A stretch of DNA of 64,000 nt from Fabrea salina (Eukaryota > Ciliophora > Heterotrichea > Heterotrichida > Fabreidae). The notes below the pieces were generated by a model that saw only the letters and a list, made by a program, of their open reading frames with translations, searched no databases and was not told the origin of the DNA. Made by a program: the position numbers and the translations under genes. This document shows positions 61,801 to 64,000 of the stretch, piece by piece. Position 1 is the stretch's first letter, and the number at the start of each line of letters is the position of its first letter. The stretch spans positions 1-64,000 of the forward strand of contig JALIHJ010000016.1 in the NCBI GenBank assembly GCA_022984795.1, read 5' to 3'.

Positions 61801-63316
61801 TTCATCTCATACAAAAAGCCTTTGTAGTAGTTTTGATATGCCTCAGAGCCTATAGTAATATCACAGTTTAGTTTAGGGTCAACAAACCAAGAGTCTCCAG
61901 TTGACTTTGAGTCAAAACTAAGGTTAGTTCCTACTTCAACCTTAAAGTTATTACTTGGATCTCTATAAGCCTTAGCATACACAAAGTTCCAAGTTTTGGG
62001 CATGATAGAGTTACTGGAAACTAACTCAAAACTCTGGGAGTTTTCAAGTAGTACTTTAAGGCAGGGGCTTCCAGAGTTGAGACTGTATTCAACTATGGTG
62101 TTTCCATTTGTCTTTGAAAAAAGCACTTCATAGTTAGAGTCAGAGTCAGGGTTTATCCAGGCAGTAAGAGTAAAGTAGGGAGCTAAAGTAAGTCTATCCG
62201 GAAAGGGAAACTTCATGTAAGAGGAATCAGTGAAGTAGTATCCTCTTTTGTAGGCAGCCCAGGGGTCAGTTGGTTTGTAGTTAGGGTAAAAAGAAGAGTG
62301 CTCTCCTGTGTATACTTGAATCCCTTGGATATTATCTTCAACAACATCTTGAATCTCGTGAGGACTCAGGTGCAAAACTGGGTTTAGTTGCTTTATACAT
62401 TCATTCAAGTTTTCTGAGAATCCCGTCGGGCAGTAACTTTGGCACAGGTTGTATACTTTCAAGCACAGTCCAGAATAAAATGCTATCCAGGAAATTGTTT
62501 CATAAGAGTGAGCTAGTTCTTCACCAAAAAATCAGGTTCTTCTATACCCATTGAAATCTGATTGTTTAAGCTACTTTGATACCCTCTTAAATATGATCCA
62601 TCTGAGCCTGAGACAGTATTCATAGTAGCAAAGAAAGTCGGCGGACCAGCAAAAGTGCTGGTAGTTATGTCTTTTCGTTCGTGGTTTACACTATGAATTG
62701 TTCCAAACTCAACTTCAGGTCCTAAGTTACAAACTGCTTTGTCAATAACTATCCAACCCACAACTTCTCCATTACTGATTGAGTCACTTGAAAGGCTATT
62801 CACCTTAAGGTCGTCAAGTGTGATTTCAAAACCAGTAGAGCTAAGACTCTGCATTCGAATGTTTACCAATTCAATATTCTTAGTTTGTACGAAAGCAACA
62901 GCTACTGGACTCTGAGTGGATGCAAAGGTCACAGAGTGAAAATTAGCATCACTTAATGTGGTTTTTCCAGCCTGCACTCCATGAGGAAGTTGACTAGCAT
63001 CTACTGCAAAGTAACTAATTTCCTCAGGAGGGTGATTTGCTTGGCTAGTTGTGCTTTGGGTAGACTCTAGAACCAAGTCAAAGCCTGTTGAGTCTAAGTT
63101 ACTTACTCTGCAAGTAGCTGTCCTAGGGTCATTTCTTGTAATTAGGTTAGCAATAACTATAGGGTCAGTAAATTCTTGGTTGAAATAAACTCTAACAGGA
63201 ATTCCTGCTCCAGAGCTATCTATGCCTTCAACTTTAATTTTTCCGTACTGAATTCCTGACTCTGCAGAGAGTTCTCCGACAAAACCGCATGAAAAAAGCA
63301 CAACCAAATTTAGCAT
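58899..63316 (-). CDS. Large surface protein: H-type lectin, two LamG, Cys-rich, multi-TM
   Basis: Two adjacent minus-strand frames appear to be one gene of about 1470 residues. The first part (63316-62513) has a signal peptide (MLNLVVLFSCGFVG) and three H-type-lectin-like repeats with VRVYFNQEFTDPIV and VTFASTQSPVAV starts. The third repeat is cut by a stop after EEPDFLVKN. A frame change at a six-base A run (plus strand 62526-62531) restores the expected lectin end, ETISWIAF, and leads into the second frame (to 58899), which has no ATG at its own start. That part has two LamG/concanavalin-like domains (ALTAWINP-like FTLTAWINPDSDS and FTVAIWARPTSES), two Cys-rich blocks (CHECSSGWCSECS), and about nine membrane helices in the last 370 residues. 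The change is probably a one-base assembly error; a true frameshift is possible. Confidence 0.75.
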
Positions 63317-63741
63317 TATTTATATGATTCTTCAAGTTGGTCAATTTGGGCTTGCACGTCTGAAGCAAACTTAGAAACTAAGTCTCTGAGTTGTTGAAAG
63401 TTCAAGGACTTGTCTGGGCACTGCTGATCCTTTTGTATAACTAGGTCTTCTTTGGAGTTCTTCAAGTTAACACAGACTTTTACAATGTAGTAGTCGCTGT
63501 CTTTGTAAAGCATCACGTCAAAGACTTTCCAGTCTTTAGACTGATAATCGAGTTCTTTGATTCCAATAGGTTCGAATCCGTTAAGGCCGTTTTTTTGTGT
63601 GTAATCTTCAGCTATTGACTTAGCTCTTTCATGAGGCTTTTTGAATAAAGAAGGTTCTTGCAAGAACTGGTAAAGCTGCTGATTTTCAGACTTTGCTGTG
63701 CACAGGCAAACTAAGGCAAGGGCAAATAACTTTAGTTTCAT
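63316..63741 (-). CDS. Small secreted protein
   Basis: A 141-residue protein started at the ATG at 63741, giving a good signal peptide (MKLKLFALALVCLCTAKS). The mature part (DWKVFDVMLYKDSDYYIVKVCVNLKNS, with Cys again in DQQCPDK) has helix-then-strand spacing that recalls small cystatin-like folds, but I cannot confirm it. Two mature Cys could pair. Its TAA and the next gene's ATG share one base (TAATG), and it is divergent from the edge gene across 7 bp. Confidence 0.7.
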   Translation of the reverse strand: MKLKLFALALVCLCTAKSENQQLYQFLQEPSLFKKPHERAKSIAEDYTQKNGLNGFEPIGIKELDYQSKDWKVFDVMLYKDSDYYIVKVCVNLKNSKEDLVIQKDQQCPDKSLNFQQLRDLVSKFASDVQAQIDQLEESYK

Positions 63742-63748
63742 TCTTATT

Positions 63749-64000
63749 ATGAAAAAAGGGCTGTTTAGGTGCTTCCAGTCAAAGAAAGAACTCATTGACA
63801 AGCTGATAAGTTCTCAAAGAGGAGATTTCGACAAAAGAACTCCAAGGGACCTGCGTGATGTGTTTAAACTAGACTTTAGAAAGGCTTCTGAACTGGCTCC
63901 TTTCAACATTCCAGAGTCTTCCACAGAGCGGCTCTCACACGACCAACAAGACTTTTTGAAAAACCTGATTGCAGCTTACAACTCGACTCTTCCTTCTCCA
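63749..64000 (+). CDS. Partial gene cut by the right edge
   Basis: An open frame from the ATG at 63749 to the window end, 84 codons with no stop. The product starts MKKGLFRCFQSKKELIDKL and continues as a charged, helical sequence (FDKRTPRDLRDVFKLDFRK, SSTERLSHDQQDFLKNL). Not recognised. Its codon use and its close divergent spacing with the secreted-protein gene fit a real gene. Confidence 0.65.
   Translation, partial: MKKGLFRCFQSKKELIDKLISSQRGDFDKRTPRDLRDVFKLDFRKASELAPFNIPESSTERLSHDQQDFLKNLIAAYNSTLPSP

Noticed and set aside
1-64000. Blepharisma-type code (UGA = Trp)
   Set aside because: Conserved Trp codons are TGG, a gene ends with TGA at 33445-33447, and long conserved genes contain no in-frame TGA.
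1-64000. Transposons, retroelements, CRISPR arrays or phage-like genes
   Set aside because: No transposase, reverse transcriptase, integrase, capsid or terminal-repeat structure was seen; the only repeats are the telomere and the diverged subtelomeric copies.

Overview
This window is the left end of a protist macronuclear-type chromosome, most likely from a heterotrich ciliate (the Stentor/Blepharisma group). Three things seen in the sequence point there. It opens with about 280 bp of CCCTAACA telomere repeats. It has spliceosomal introns of only 15-16 nt (three found, each confirmed by restored reading frame and in two cases by restored family homology). Its genes are packed almost end to end. 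The genetic code looks standard: conserved tryptophans are TGG and at least one gene (33445-34026) ends in TGA, which argues against a Blepharisma-type UGA=Trp code. By eye GC is roughly 40%, higher than I recall for Stentor coeruleus, so I do not name a species.

Layout. Positions 1-6405 are telomere plus a decayed subtelomere: noncoding DNA with short direct repeats, a P-loop ATPase gene broken by four frameshifts (2265-3651, minus), a BPI/LBP-like lipid-binding protein relic (about 4410-5489, plus), and a diverged repeat copy on each side of that relic (3946-4262 and 5503-5882). From 6410 to the right edge the window is gene-dense, with about 53 genes on both strands, most gaps under 60 bp, and several overlapping neighbours.

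Region by region: 6.4-9.8 kb, tandem zinc-ribbon/HEFAH metalloprotease paralogues; 9.9-16.9 kb, secreted SET protein, SSNA1 with a 16-nt intron, carbonyl reductase, U2AF65, PAP2 phosphatase, hybrid histidine kinase; 16.9-21.6 kb, VPS26, a 50-aa membrane microprotein, PP2C, calcineurin B and coiled-coil/filament-like unknowns; 21.6-30.6 kb, FAAH-like amidase, isobutyryl-CoA dehydrogenase, SSRP1, RagC/D, COPZ, Bax inhibitor-1, bromodomain and DOT1-like proteins; 30.6-38.5 kb, a degenerate nucleotidyltransferase, C2H2 zinc-finger protein, FLVCR-like transporter, a mini SRP54-M-like protein, a twin CX9C protein and 14-3-3; 38.5-46 kb, a 2419-aa LNR/beta-helix/multi-TM surface protein and a tRNA-Ala; 46-58.9 kb, a rhomboid-like protein, SPEF1, NEK kinase, a second SSNA1, eS12, CAP-G and PCID2; 58.9-64 kb, a large H-lectin/LamG/multi-TM surface protein, a small secreted protein and a gene cut by the edge.

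Most genes are housekeeping or cilium/cortex related and are not functionally clustered. The main points of interest are architectural: very small introns (one directly after the ATG), divergent start codons 5-7 bp apart, TATAA sequences touching start codons, overlapping 3' ends, and two very large modular surface receptors.
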